The notes under the pieces: generated by a model
Database searches by the model: none
Told to the model about the DNA's origin: nothing
What the model saw: only the letters and a program-made list of their open reading frames with translations
Translations under genes and position numbers: made by a program
Shown here: positions 1-12,000 of the stretch, in pieces
Layout: each line of letters opens with the position of its first letter
How positions within the stretch are numbered: the first letter of the stretch is position 1
From: Diploptera punctata
Taxonomy: Eukaryota > Arthropoda > Insecta > Blattodea > Blaberidae
Direction: 5' to 3'
DNA length: 64,000 nucleotides
Assembly (NCBI GenBank): GCA_030220185.1
Contig: JASPKZ010007534.1
Span: 859,501 to 923,500 of the forward strand

Positions 1-258
1 TAGAAAATATTAGCTCAGGATAGGGATATACAGGAGGTAGACCACGAGAAAGATGGATTAACCAAATGAAGAAAAGTCTACAAGAGAGAGGATACGACTG
101 GGAAGAACTAAAAAGAATCAAAGCCTGGGAAGATAGAGGTGCTTGGAGGCATATATGGAATCGACCTTCTAAAAGGAGGACACGATAAGATGACGATGAT
201 AGGGATGTACGGAGAGCTTATGTCCGCGCGGCCATGAACCTACCAATTCGATAGTGGC
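1..258 (+). mobile_element. LINE family 1 3' end, interrupted
   Basis: Bases 1-27 and 198-258 are the end of the abundant LINE of this window (…gctcaggatagggatgtatgg… to …gtgccagtgag). They are split by another LINE fragment at 28-197. The tail is agttagttag. Confidence 0.6.
28..197 (+). mobile_element. 5'-truncated LINE (family 2) nested in LINE 1
   Basis: This 170-bp insert is flanked by gatagggat at 19-27 and 198-206. It encodes GGRPRERWINQMKKSLQERG and continues to a stop, the short basic C-terminal end found in many LINE ORF2 proteins. Its tail is a gatgacgatga run. Confidence 0.65.
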
Positions 259-392
259 AGTGAGTTAGTTAGATACAAATTTGATTAACAAGTTATTTTT
301 ACCCCACTTCACAAACCATTAACGTTTTCCTCCCACCTGATTCTATTGGCGGTTTCCCTCTGGATTTCCTGCAAGTTCCCATAATTAATTAC

Positions 393-1187
393 TAGAGACC
401 GGACGTTAGGGAAAATGCCTACAGTTATTTATTACAGCTATTGTGAAAGTGACTTCATATAAGTTCATACCAACGACCCTAGAGTTGTTTTCCATGAAGT
501 TCATTTTGCCTATAAATGCCTATTTTAGCTTACAATGCCTACAAAATGCCTATTTGCCATTTTTCTCGAAATTAACTTAGCATTTCAATGAAATGAATTA
601 AAATGGGCAAACTTCATGACACAAATAATTTCACAGAAATTTTCAAATGTTCTTTTTATAAATTCTCTTAGAATATTTCAGGTTAAGACTGGCAATAAGT
701 CAATAAGTCAATAACCTAGCATGTAGATGGTTTCCCGCTCAATGCACTCCCGTTAGGTGAATATTGCATTTTTTCACCTCATGCAATCCCGTTAAGCGAA
801 ATAGCCCTAAGCTATGTCCCACTGTATTATGCTCCGGCTCTAAGGCATGGAGAAAGTTCTATAGTACTGTTTTGCTTCTTTCAAATACAAACATTTCTGC
901 GTGACAAAAAGGGAAGATGGCTCAAATTTTCTTTCTCTGTCTCATACCTGGTGACTGGCAATATTATTTTTTATATTGGTAACACTGAATTCAGTCTGTA
1001 GTCCTCATTCACAGACAGGTGCTTCAAAGACAAATTGGTGCTACACGAATATTAGGCTGTAAAAATGTATGATATAGTCCATTTTTTGTAAGAGCCTATT
1101 TTGAATTTTAGTGCCTATATTAATGATTTTTAATGCATTTTTGTCTGCCTATTTTGAATTTTTTAAGTGCCTAACATCCGCACTCTA
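393..1187. mobile_element. Non-autonomous hAT-like element with 8-bp TSD
   Basis: Ends are TAGAGACCGGACGTTAGG at the left and CCTAACATCCGCACTCTA at the right, imperfect terminal inverted repeats fitting the hAT end pattern YARNG. The 8-bp duplication ttaattac lies at 385-392 and 1188-1195. The interior is AT-rich, has several copies of 'tgcctattt' near both ends, and no transposase frame. Confidence 0.7.
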
Positions 1188-1195
1188 TTAATTAC

Positions 1196-1499
1196 ACTCT
1201 CTAACAGTTTGACAGTTTTGGGTGTCGGTAAGATAAGTATTTGCACGTGTCAGGGTCCCAGCCCTGGAATTTCCACGTGAAGGTACGTGCACTCAAATCG
1301 ATTGACTTGTTTATCATCCGCCAGGAGGTGCCTGACACGGCTCATCGACCGTAACACAGCCATCAACAGACACAATTGTTTTCATCTTCTTAGCATCATC
1401 CTCTTCTATGCCCCTCTTTTATTCCCTACTCGTGTAGCAAACCTTGCCAATACCATTTAAGAACCTTCTTCCTCTTCTTCTTCTTCCTGTTTTCACATC
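1196..1499. other. No gene seen
   Basis: Unremarkable mixed sequence with a short run of ttcttc pyrimidine repeats near 1465-1490. I see no feature I can support. Confidence 0.4.
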
Positions 1500-1870
1500 A
1501 AGTATTTGAGAATAAAGTTCTTAGGAATAACTTTAGATCAAAGAGAGATGAACGGACAGATGAATGGAGAAGACTACATAACAGTGCGATGCACAATCTT
1601 TATAGGAAACTAGATATAATAATAACAGTTAAGTCTCACAGACTGCGATGGGCAGAACATTGACACCTACGGGGAATGAAAGAGGGGCAAGAAAGCTTCT
1701 TCTAGGAAAACCAGAGGGAAAACTCCCAGTTGGTGGACCAAGAATGGGGTAGGAGGTAACATCAACCATGATTTCAGGGAGGTCTATTATACAGGGATGA
1801 TTACAAAAAATTAGCTCAGGATAGGGATGTATGAAGAGCTTATGTCCGCGCGGCCATGAACTTACGGGTT
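1500..1870 (+). mobile_element. LINE family 1 3' end copy
   Basis: It matches the other copies from 'gagaataaagttcttagga' to 'cggccatgaacttacgggtt'. The reading frame (SHRLRWAEH... GKPEGK) is broken by several indels. A degraded reverse piece of the same family lies at about 1945-2012. Confidence 0.65.
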
Positions 1871-2049
1871 GTCTGGTTTTCCTAGAACGAATGTTCATGC
1901 ACCGCTTTCATTCCTCGTTCATTTCACATTTATTAAAACTTGTTTTGTCATAAAGATCATGCAGCTCACTTAGGCTATGTAGTTTTCTCCATTCACCTCA
2001 CTAAGGCATCTAGCTATGCGACACCTGCTGATTCGAATTCCATTACTAA

Positions 2050-2303
2050 CCAATTACCTAACTCACTGGCAGTATAGAGCACAGAAGTTCATGGCACTGT
2101 CCTGAGCTAAAGTTTCCCAATCATTCCCTATATAATTATTAGTCTCCCTCAAAATGTTATTCTCCCACCTTATTCTTGGTCTGCCTACTGGAGACCTTTC
2201 CTCTGGTTTTCGCACAATTTTCATTGATCATCTTCTATTCCCCATTCGTATCGCTTGTCCTTCCCATCGCATCGCTTGTCCTTCCCATCGCACTCTACGA
2301 GAA
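2050..2303 (-). mobile_element. LINE family 1 3' end copy (reverse)
   Basis: It starts with ctaactcactggcag and carries the reverse complement of the common LINE end. A 21-bp segment (atcgcttgtccttcccatcgc, one base of slack) is duplicated at about 2250-2292. The TIR element at 2308 begins just after it. Confidence 0.6.
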
Positions 2304-2534
2304 TATTCCGTAAAACGGGGTTACTTTGACTCGAGGGGCAACTTTGACATTTTAAATTTCTTGCGTGTTTTGGGCTATTTTGACAACAATTCAATGGTGT
2401 AGACATTTCCTTGAAGTCGCACGAATAATTAAGTTGTTTTAAAAGAGGATGTTAATTGTTGGAGACACATCTGTGTCACTTTCAACAACAATGAATTCCC
2501 AACAAGGGTAAAATTGTGATTTTCGGTTTTACAG

Positions 2535-2646
2535 GGGTAAGGACTGGATTTGTTGTGTAAGATGCAAGCTCTGGGTCTGTGGTGCGTGTAACAGAGGATC
2601 CAACAATTCTCAATATGAATGTGAACTATGTGAGGATGAGATGTGA
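2535..2646 (+). pseudogene. C-terminal zinc-binding tail of a transposase
   Basis: After a splice-like acceptor (ggttttacag) the frame reads KDWICCVRCKLWVCGACNRG and ends ECELCEDEM with TGA at 2644-2646. The C-x2-C, C-x2-C, C-x2-C pattern after a DWI motif resembles the PHD-like tail of pogo/Tigger-type transposases. The rest of the transposase is absent from this copy. Confidence 0.4.
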
Positions 2647-2849
2647 AAATTTGTTTTTTTTTTATTTTCTACAGTTGTTTCAAAAATTGTTTTCTAATTA
2701 ATTGCTGATTGTCTAACTACAATAATTATATAATTTTTGTGTTCTGTTGCGCGTCAGATTTGATAAATAAGTTTAAGTTTATTTTGTCAAATTGCAGTTA
2801 TAAAAACATTTGTAGTGAGGTTGTTTACAATAAAAATATTTATTGTATT

Positions 2850-3222
2850 GTATTGTAAGCCTATGTTTTCCCTTTACAGAGATTTAGGCACTCTGCCCCT
2901 ACCGGGAAGAATTGATGAACGATACTATTTTAGTTACACTTGTTTTCGTATAGATGTCATTTTTGAGTGGTCCGTGGTCAGCGTTCCGCCTCATACTGAC
3001 ATCTAGGAAACCAAGGTAGTACTAGGACGGGAAAATTCGGTAAATTTTGCTTAGAGGCCTTTTCATTCAGGCTTAAGGATTTTTTACGAGCCTGAAAATC
3101 TTCAGACTCGGGACCCACGGCGTAAAGTCCCTCCCGGAGGACTTCCTCCTTCGATTTTTCCGTCCTAAAAAATCCATTGACCACGGCCGGATTTGAACCC
3201 GCGACCCTCGGGACAATAACCA
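2850..3222 (-). mobile_element. SINE B copy (reverse)
   Basis: It carries the reverse complement of the SINE seen in full at 34263-34675, including the B-box region (gggtttgaacccgcg type) at about 3190-3210. The tail at 2849-2860 is a short (tattg)n run, so the SINE tail is an ACAAT pentamer repeat. Confidence 0.65.
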
Positions 3223-3732
3223 CTAAAAAGATAAATTGGTGTCAAAGTAGTACCTACAGTGGGTCTACTTTGAATTATAGTGAAAACAAATGTGATGTCA
3301 AAGTAGCGCCAGCACATGGGCAAAACAGACCTAAACAAAACTCATTGTTGTCCTACTAAGTTTTTATTTGAGGAGAACAGTACCAAATGGGATTTGTAGT
3401 CTAAGGTTTAATTGGTACAATAAATCATACATTCAATTTTTTCGGCATAAATCATACGAGTTAGACCTTAAAAACCTTCGAAAATATGTCAAAGTAGCCC
3501 CGTTTTACGGTATTTATTTTGTACTGTATTCTGCTTGGAATTGTCAATCACACTCGAAATAGCGCAGTCAGAGACCGAAAAGTTTATTAGAACAATCCCT
3601 CATTATGCGATACGTTTCGTAAGGCATTCCTGCTGCTCGCTTTCTTCTGATCTACGGACTATACATATATTAATATTTTAACCTTTAAACATATGACAGT
3701 TAAAATGTCTCTCCGGAACACCTCTGTATTAT

Positions 3733-4249
3733 AGTGGAGGAGGACTAAGTTGGCATGATTTCTGCTATCCTTGTCTAGAGAACTGTTCTTCCACCCTTCG
3801 CAAAACACAATGGGCTACCCTTGTAAAATTACTTAGGAATGCTAGAAAAACTCTACCCCTCCCCACTTCCGTCCAGTCACTTTTGTGTCGGGTAATTTTT
3901 GTCAGTGGCGACTGGTTCAGAATGCTCTGTTAAAAGTGACTGCAGAGCGTGTGAAAAGATTGAAGAGTCATATTGGCAGGCAGACGGTTTAATGGACGAA
4001 ATTGGTGATCGGTTTGAAATAAATTTAGACGATACCGACGACGATGAAAATGAAAATGAAGACATAGAAACTTGCCAGGAGGAATGTTTAGAAGAAGGGA
4101 ATGCCACCACTGATCTGTGTTCACTGCAGGGAGTGTCTGCCCTACCGCTGTCACCGTGAAGAGATATGTGTGTGAGTGAGAAAGAAGATGGTGACTACTC
4201 TCTTTCTCTTTCTAAAATATTCTAGACACTTTAGCCCTCATGGACTATA
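3733..4249 (+). mobile_element. Element Y copy 1, conserved ORF broken
   Basis: It begins gtggaggaggactaag and ends in gccctcatggac, weak inverted ends, with tata just outside both sides. A second copy lies at 49306-49811. The encoded text (TLRKTQWATLVKLL... KIEESYWQADGLMDEIGD... ETCQEECLEEGN) is shared with copy 2, but here the upstream half is separated by an indel near 3920-3945. The stretch after it, 4250-4590, shows no gene; a (GATA)n run sits at 4532-4556. Confidence 0.5.
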
Positions 4250-4589
4250 GCAGCGCACTCTGATCAGAGGCGAGTGCCGCCGGAATATTATGAATGGAGC
4301 GTTCCAATTACCGACGCGCGTGTTCTAGAGAGCACAGGTATCGACCTTCCATCTGTGGCTGGCACTGATGTCACGTGACTGCTGGTTATCTGGCAGTTGT
4401 CAGCGGGTCAAAGTTCAGTCCAGGTCACAACTGCATGGTACATATTTACAATTTAATTATATCGGGCACAACGCGTAACAAGAACACTTTAGCGCATTAT
4501 GGATAAACACATACTCCTGTAGACACAGGTAGGTAGATAGATAGATAGATAGATACATGATCCCACATATCTGATACATATCATCATCA

Positions 4590-5147
4590 TCATCCTGCCA
4601 GGTATTAGTCCTAGAAGAACTGTTTCGGCCTGAGAAAGCGGTTTTCGTGCCATCTTTTCATGGGTCGACCAAGTGACCGTTTCCCATTTGGACAGTAGTT
4701 CATTATTGCCTTGGGGATCCTGGATCTAGCCATTCTTGAGACATGTTCCTTCCAGTTTAGCTGATATCTGGAGATGTAGTCCAGTATTGGTGACACATTA
4801 AGTTCTTGAAGGATTTCTACATTTTTCTTTCGATCCCATTTGGTGTAGCCAGCTGTTCGGCGCATAAATCTCATCTCACAAGCTGTTAGTCTGCTTTCAT
4901 CTCTCGTCCTTATAGTCCACGCTTCACTCCCATAACATAGGACTGGTCGAGCCATTATTTGATAAAGACAAGTACGAGTTGATTTTTGCACTAATGAAGG
5001 TTTTAAAACTCTATTAATGATTCCCATCGATTTGTTGAATTTCACAATTTTCTCTGATAAATCCAAATTTTCAACAAAAGAGAGTTTATATCCTAAATAA
5101 GTAAACTCATTAACTCTCTCTAAAATTTTGTTATTTAAACAAATTAT
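4590..5147 (-). pseudogene. LINE family 3 ORF2 C-terminal region
   Basis: A reverse-strand frame of 151 residues (4611-5066) reads IINRVLKPSLVQKSTRTCLY, ARPVLCYGSEAWTI and KRSLGRPMKRWHENRF. 'YGSEAWT' and 'GRP..RW' are usual in the region after the reverse transcriptase of many insect LINEs. Upstream sequence to 5147 (NEFTYLGYKL) extends it. The element is 5'-truncated. Confidence 0.65.
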
Positions 5148-5161
5148 TATATATATATATA

Positions 5162-5323
5162 CAACTAACTAACTAACTGGCACTATCGAATCCGTAGGTT
5201 CATGGCCGCGCGGACATAAGCCCCCCATACATCCCTATCCTGAGCTAATGCTTTCCAATCAGCCCCTGTATAATCTACTTCCCTCAAATCATAGTTAATG
5301 TTATTCTCCCACCTCATTCTTGG
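5162..5323 (-). mobile_element. LINE family 1 3' end copy (reverse)
   Basis: It begins with the tail actaactaactaactgg and runs through the usual end sequence to 'cacctcattcttggt'. It is a short, little-diverged copy. Confidence 0.65.
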
Positions 5324-5379
5324 TGTATAACTTTATAATGATGGTGAGTATTAATGCGAATTACACACGTTACCACAGG

Positions 5380-5690
5380 GACGCGCCGTAGCGTAGTGGT
5401 TAAGGCACTGAGCTACAAACCGGAGGGTCGAGGGTTGAAGTGGGGTCATGATTTTTAAACTGACCCAAACCCTCTAGCGGCACTATGGCCCTGGGATCGA
5501 CTCAGCCTCTAACGGAAATGAGTACCAGATGCTTGTTCCGAGGTAAAGGCGGCCGTCACGCAGGGCTGACAACTCGGCTGACATCAAGTGCCGATTGTCT
5601 AGAAAAAGTGGGAGCCTTAACCTTCTACTACCCCAAGGGCCTTCTCAGGCCTTATAGTGGGATCACTTTACTCTACTTTACTTTACCCCA
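5380..5690 (+). mobile_element. SINE C copy
   Basis: The tRNA-like head (gccgtagcgtagtggttaag) with B-box ggttgaagt is followed by the body found also at 7902, 37913 and 47221. A SINE B copy follows directly at 5690-5900. Confidence 0.65.
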
Positions 5691-5935
5691 GGGTCACGGG
5701 TTCATATCCAGCCGCGGTGGATCTATTTCTAGGATGAAAAAAAACCGAGGGACATGTCCTACGGGAGGTACATTAAGTCGTGGGTCTCGAGTCTGAACAT
5801 TTTCAGGCTCGTAAAAGAACCTCAAGTTTGAATAAATATGTCTAGGCGCAAAATTTAACCGACCTCCTTCCATCTAACTAATACTTTATTTTCATACTAG
5901 ATGTCTTATTGAGGCGATGAGCTAACCACATGCCA
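5690..5935 (+). mobile_element. SINE B copy, diverged
   Basis: The sequence from cccagggtcacgggttcat through 'gggtctcgagtctgaac' to 'gaggcgatgagctaacc' matches the body of the SINE at 34263. The 5' head is lost at the junction with the previous SINE. Confidence 0.5.
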
Positions 5936-5974
5936 CTCTTTGACATCTATAGACAAATAAGCACAGCTATAATA

Positions 5975-6445
5975 TTAATTGAATATAAATAAAACTTAGT
6001 TTTATTTGATTTTTCATATTTATTAAGATATAATTCAGTGACAGCTGTTTCGGTACACTGTACCTTCTTCAGACATGTTAACAAATTATGAATTGTGTTC
6101 CAACTGATCTAAGCAACAATACAACAATAATTTATTCAATTTTTAAATTTAACAAAGGCGTTTCATTCAAATCAAGTTGAGAATTTAACAGTTTATTACT
6201 ACTTTTCAATTTATTTATTTCTACAGCCTCCAAAAGGTCCAACTTCTTACCCTTATCATAACATGTTAAATTTCAAAATTTGGATCGAAACAATGATTAA
6301 ATTGGAATAGGTGGTTAGCATATTTTGAATATTCTAAATTTCTGTTATGTGCTCTCATGTGTTCCTTTATCCGAGAGATAAAAGTCTACCAGTTTATCCT
6401 ATATAGACATTGTCACATGTGCCACACTTCAATGTAGGCCTATAT
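5975..6445 (-). pseudogene. Penelope-like element, GIY-YIG end
   Basis: The reverse strand reads KCGTCDNVYIG near 6425, then EHMRAHN, SKYANHLFQFNHCFDP and LEAVEINK, the layout of the C-terminal GIY-YIG nuclease domain of Penelope-like elements. Frames are broken. A hammerhead-like motif follows at 6036-6078. A related copy is at 54355-54705. Confidence 0.55.
6036..6078 (-). other. Hammerhead-ribozyme-like motif after Penelope fragment
   Basis: The reverse strand has CTGAAGA, one extra A, GGTAC-AGT-GTACC, then GAAA and the self-complementary CAGCTG followed by TC. This matches the hammerhead core CUGANGA / GAAA with H17 = C, except for the extra base after A9. Penelope-like elements are known to carry hammerheads. 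Confidence 0.4.
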
Positions 6446-6790
6446 ACACATGATAATTTTTATTTTTTTATTTTGGTTTTATTGTTTTTATTATATTTTG
6501 TAAAGTTTTATTAATTATATTAGCTTAATTAAGACATTTTTCACTAGGGGACATTCATATCCGCACGCGGCGAGGGACTTATGGTGTATATACAGTCCAC
6601 AGACGAAGTGAATGAAAGCAGCAGGTATTTCATACACATCATGAAGGATTGTACTATAGCTTACCTTCATTTAGACGCTGAGCGGGGGTGTTAGTTCCGA
6701 GTCTAACGAACACACTTAACTCACAGTGAACTACAAAACATTAAAATATAAAGTAACTAAACTGAATAAGAAGAGCAAAATTAATTTCCG
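6446..6790. other. No gene seen
   Basis: AT-rich sequence followed by about 200 bases of ordinary composition. I recognise nothing in it. Confidence 0.4.
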
Positions 6791-6797
6791 TAAAACA

Positions 6798-7140
6798 AGG
6801 TGAATGGAGAAGACTACATAACAATGAACTACTTGGTATTTATAGGAAGCCAGATATAATAAGAACAGTTTAGTCTCGTAGACTGCGTTGGGCAGGACAT
6901 GTTGCGCGTATGGGCTATGAAAGACTTCCATGGAAGCTTCTTGTAGGAAAGCCAGAAGGAAAACGCCCAGTTGGTAGACCAAGAATGAGGTGGCAGAATA
7001 ACATTAACTACGATTTGAGGGAAGTAGATTACACAGGGAATGATTGGAAAACATTAGCTCAAGATAGAGATGTATGGAGAGCTTATGTCCGCGCGGCCAT
7101 GAACCTACGGGTTCGATAGTGCCAGTGAGTAAGTAAGTAA
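6798..7140 (+). mobile_element. LINE family 1 3' end copy
   Basis: It runs from gtgaatggagaagactac to the tail gagtaagtaagtaa. The frame at 6910-7119 is intact and ends DVWRAYVRAAMNLRVR before TAG, the family's conserved C terminus. Gene 1 exon 1 lies 190 nt downstream. Confidence 0.7.
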
Positions 7141-7328
7141 AACACAAAATATAAAATATAAAATTGAATACGCCTGAAATAAACTACAGATGCGAGTGAC
7201 ATCATGTACTGTTCCTATATTCTCAGGTAGTAAGTCATTATACCGCTTGCAATTCCCCGTGCCTCCTTCGTTCCTTGATTCCATTTTTCTCCTCTGTGGA
7301 CTATACATAAACGCTAATGTGTTGGCAG

Positions 7329-7427
7329 GTGGAGGAAGGAGTGGGGGAAATGTCACACGATGTAACGACTTCACTTCGCAGCGACATCGCAGCGCTGCAG
7401 TACAAGAGGGACAGGCTGCTTACTGAG
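7329..7427 (+). CDS. CCDC170: Gene 1 exon 1 (first visible exon)
   Basis: The acceptor AG ends at 7328 and the donor GTGAGA begins at 7428. The 99 bases are 33 whole codons (phase 0 at both ends). The peptide begins VEEGVGEMSHDVTTSLRSDI and ends in RDRLLTE, with helical, charged composition. It flows directly into exon 2 as LLTE-LQDMKGQL. There may be earlier exons upstream; I could not find them among the repeats from 1 to 7300. Confidence 0.6.
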
Positions 7428-8628
7428 GTGAGACCAGGATTCTATACAGGGAGTGTAAAAAAAGTGAGCATACATTTTTTATCTTCTTCTCCCTTCCAAG
7501 TATTAGGCCAAGGCCTGTTACGATCCTATAGAAAATGTTCCCTTCAGCGTTTCATAGGACGGCCCAGAGATCTTCGTCCTCTTGGTATATAATTATAAAC
7601 AGCTTTGGGGATCCGATTTGAACTCATTCTTTCAAGATAGTGTTTCCAATTTAGTTGGTACTGTATAATATATTCCAAAATTCAATTCTTTCAAGATATC
7701 GGATACATACAGGGTTCACCATCTAGGGGATATGTGGATGGTGACCACAAGGTGCCCCAAACTGAGGAAATCCACTTTATTGTAACGGACTGTCAACAGC
7801 ACGTACGGCTTACTGCCCGTTCGACCCATATTTGTAAATAATATTGTAAATATCTTACTTTTATCTAATAAATTCCTACTAAAAGTAAAAGCAAAGTGTT
7901 CCCACTACAGGCCTCAGGAGCCCCCTGGTGTAGTAGGATGTTAAGGCTCCCACTTTTTCTAGACAATCGGCACTTGATGTCAGCCGGGTTGTCAGCCCTG
8001 CGTGACGGCCGCCTTTACCCCCAGAACAAGTATCTGGTACTCATTTCAGTTAGAGGCTGAGTCGATCCCAGGGCCATGGTACCACCAGAAGGTTTGGGTC
8101 AGTTTAAAAATCCTGACTCTACCAGAACTTGAACCCTCGACCTTCCGGTTTGTAGCGCACTGCCTTAACCACTACGCTACGGCGTGCCACTAGTATAACA
8201 TATAAGAAATATGCTATTATGTATTACAGGGACTCTTGTCGTCCCAACTCTCTAAAAAAAACGTTAAACTGAAAATACATAAAACTGTTATTCTACCAGT
8301 TACATTATATGAATGTGCTGTGGTCTCGAGGTAGCGTGCTGCCTTGTCACGCAGCGGGCCCGGGTTCGATCCCCGGTCGGGACGTTTTTCTGGGTGAGGT
8401 TTTCATCGGGGTTTTTCCTCACCTGTAAGACAAATGTCAGGAAAACTTTAAGGCCCAAACGGTCCCCGAAATCATATGGCCATCATCATCATTATTATCC
8501 TTCAACGGTGTGGAAAGCAACGGGAAGCTACCACACCTACAATTCCCTAGTAAAGCTGCAAGCATAGTATGAAAATGCTATGATTGCAGTGAAGCACCTG
8601 CCCTCGGGCAGAATTACAATGGATGGAT

Positions 8629-8665
<37 letters not shown>

Positions 8666-8981
8666 CATTTATTTTTCTTATCATACCATATTAAGCTTGC
8701 ATTGCTCAATGTTAAATATTTAATTATAAGATCGATAAAGCGTCACTGCTATAAAGTAAAAAATGTTCTCTTTAATTTGCTTACTTGTTATAGTCAGCTA
8801 CTAGATGGCAGTGAAGACCGAGTTCTCGCGACATCTAGTAATAATGGAGAATATAATACATATATAAGAAAAATAAATGTTTGAATTGGATTCGCCTGGT
8901 AGTGTAATGGATATCACACTGAGGTACAGACTCAGATATCCGGGTTCGAATCCCGTCCAGGCATTTATTTTTCTTATCATA

Positions 8982-9017
<36 letters not shown>

Positions 9018-12000
9018 ATGTTAAACGTGGACTCTTACTCTAAGGGGGGGGAGAGGATTACGAGTGTTTAAGAATAAAGTTGTTAGGAAAAATTTTGGAC
9101 AAAAAGATACCAATAGACAGGCGAATTGAAAAAAGACTACATAACAATGAACTACATGATCTTTATAGGAAACCAGATATAATAAGAACAGTTAAGTCTC
9201 GTAGACTGTGATTGTCAAAACATGTGGCACGAATGGAGAATGAAAGAGGGACATAGAAACTTCTTCTAAGGAAAACCGGAAGGAAAACGTCCATTTGGTA
9301 GACCAAGAATGAGATTGGAGAATATCATTAACTATAATTTGAGGATGGTGAATAATATAGGGAATGATTAAAAAATCTTAGGATATGGAAGTATAGAGAG
9401 CTTATGTCAGTATTATTGTGATCCTGAGGGTTCGATAAAGCCAGTTAATAAAGTGAATCACAAAGCTGTTGTTTTTGATACCTAAAACATCTGAAGAGAA
9501 ATGTTTTTATTGTTTGTCAAGTTGCAAGATATGAAAGGTCAGCTGCGGTCGCGAGATCAGCGCTCTCTGGAGCTGCAGATGGAGACTGAACAACTGAAGG
9601 AGCAGGCGGCGCGTCAGAACGCCATCATAGCTTCTCTGAGGAAAAGAATTCAGGTAACTCCGATCAGGATTCTATACTACCAGGCTACCAACATAAATTA
9701 AAGTAAAAAAACCAGGAAACACACAATGTATTGTTGCAATATGTGAATAATTTTCTGAGAGGAATTTTTTGTTGATTTTCAAAAACAAACCAAAAAGTGA
9801 TAAATGCCTTAAAATTAAATGAGAAGTTGAGATCAAACTAACCTAAAATCGCCATATTTACAATGTATTACTCATTGCTGTGACAGTGTAGTCAACACAT
9901 ATCAAAAACCCACTAACAAACAAGTGAATGCTAAACTAATCTGGTGTACTAACTCACCCATTTGCTCACCCTATCACTAACTTTCCCATCTAACTCTAAA
10001 TTGCCCATTTTCTCACCCTAACTTGCCCAAACTAATACCAACTTTATCATTCAACTCTAAATTGCTCATTTTCTCACCTTAACTTTTCCAAACAATCACT
10101 AACTTTCCCATCTAACTCTAAATTGCCCATTTTCTCACCTTAACTTTTCCAAACTATCACTAACTTTCCCATCTAACTCTAAATTGCTCCTTTTCTCACC
10201 TTAACTTTAACAAACTATCACTAACTTTCCCATTTAACTCTAAATTGCTAATTTTCTCACCTTAACTTTCCTAAACTAACACTAACTTCCCCATTCAACT
10301 CTAAATTGCTCATTTTCTCACCTTAACTTTCCCAAACTATCACTAACTTTCCCATCTAACTCTAAATTGCCCATTTTCTCACCTTAACTTTTCCAAACTA
10401 TCACTAACTTTCCCATCTAACTGTAAATTGCTCATTTTCTCGCCTTAACTTTCCCAAACTATCACTAACTTTCCCATCTAACTCTAAATTGCTCATTTTC
10501 TCACCTTAACTTTTCCAAACTATCACTAACTTTCCCATCTAACTGTAAATTGCTCATTTTCTCGCCTTAACTTTCCCAAACTATCACTAACTTTCCCATC
10601 TAACTCTAAATTGCTCATTTTCTCACCTTAACTTTCCCAAACTATCACTAACTTTCCCATCTAACTCTAAATTGCTCCTTTTCTCACCTTAACTTTAACA
10701 AACTATCACTAACTTTCCCATTTAACTCTAAATTGCTAATTTTCTCACCTTAACTTTCCTAAACTAATACTAACTTTCCCATTCAACTCTAAATTGCTCA
10801 TTTTCTCACCTTAACTTTCCCAAACTATTACTAACTTTCCCATCTAACAGTTGAATGCAGGCTTTCACGGCCGGTAATCATGATGTTGAGTGATTCCGGG
10901 TTCTGTGGCCGTGGTCCATAGTTGGTGTTTCGCCCTCAACTGCGGAGGGCATCTTCAGTGGCGAGTGCTTCTAGGCGTGTTTCCTGGTCGGAAGCTCTAC
11001 TTAGAGTGAGTAGAGCTTCCGACCAGGAAACACGCCTAGAAGCACTCGCCACTGAAGATGCCCTCCGCAGTTGAGGGCGAAACGTCTGGTATCAACACCA
11101 ACTATGGACCACGGCCACAGAACCCGGAATCACTCAACATCATTTCCCATCTAACTCTAAATTGCTAATTTTCTCACCCTAAATTTCCTAAACTAATACT
11201 AACTTTCCCATTCAACTCTAAATTGCTCATTTTCTCACCCTAACTTTCCCAAATTATCACTAACTTTTCCATCCAACTCTAACTTCTTATTATATGTATA
11301 ATTTAACCTGGTGAAGTGGAAGAGAAGATCTTACTGTCTTAACTCCATAAGGTAAAATAAATAAATAAATGCATTGCTCATTTTCTCACCCTAACTTTCC
11401 CACTAACGTAGGTGGACTCCTGGGATAGTTACATGCAAGTAAACATGTTGGTAATTAGCTCTAGCAGGAACGTGTATTATCGCATTGTCCAACGTGTTGA
11501 TAGCAGTCACTTGTGCCATTGAATATTCGTAGTGGTATAGAATGACCAGATGCATGTCCTCAGTTGTACAATGCGATAGTTTGAAGCCTGATTCAACTAA
11601 ACAACTTAATTATTTTGGATTCAAAATGAGTTGAGATTGTTTTGAATGTTGGGCAGGACCTGGAGGAGAGGGAGCGGAATCTGGCGGCGTCGCAAGGCAG
11701 AGCAGAGATGGCGATGCAGACGCTACAGAGAGAAAACAACTACCAGGAAGATAAAGTCAAAGAACTCGAGAAGAAGGTAAACAACTACCCAACTCGTAGT
11801 GGGACCCGGCGTAACGAATATCTGGACTTTTCACTGAATCTTATTGAAAATAATCATGAATCTATACCATTTTTTCGGAACCAAACTTGGAATATAGCAA
11901 TAAATTAAGAAAAGTAAAGTGTAGTTAGTTAACCAGCAAAATCAGACGATTACAAATAGAGTTAACGTGAAGGGAAAATGTAAAAATCGCTGTAACGGCC

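Larger units (their letters stand above)
2308..3510. mobile_element. TIR DNA element with a zinc-tail coding scrap
   Basis: The left end starts ccgtaaaacggggttacttt (2308) and the right end is aaagtagccccgttttacgg (to 3510), a 23-bp inverted repeat with one mismatch. Flanks read tatt on both sides. The motif 'caaagtag' recurs inside the element. A reverse SINE sits inside (2850-3222). The superfamily is not clear to me. Confidence 0.55.

Noticed and set aside
3899..4159. Host gene exon upstream of gene 1
   Set aside because: The same coding text recurs at 49462-49721 inside a mobile unit that interrupts a LINE, so it belongs to element Y.
1..7328. 5' exons of the CCDC170-like gene
   Set aside because: I looked for open frames with coiled-coil composition between AG and GT and found none outside repeats; they may lie upstream of the window.
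8894..8963. Functional tRNA gene
   Set aside because: The anticodon would be ACA, the acceptor stem is imperfect and the same unit with the same flanks recurs; better explained as a SINE-like repeat.
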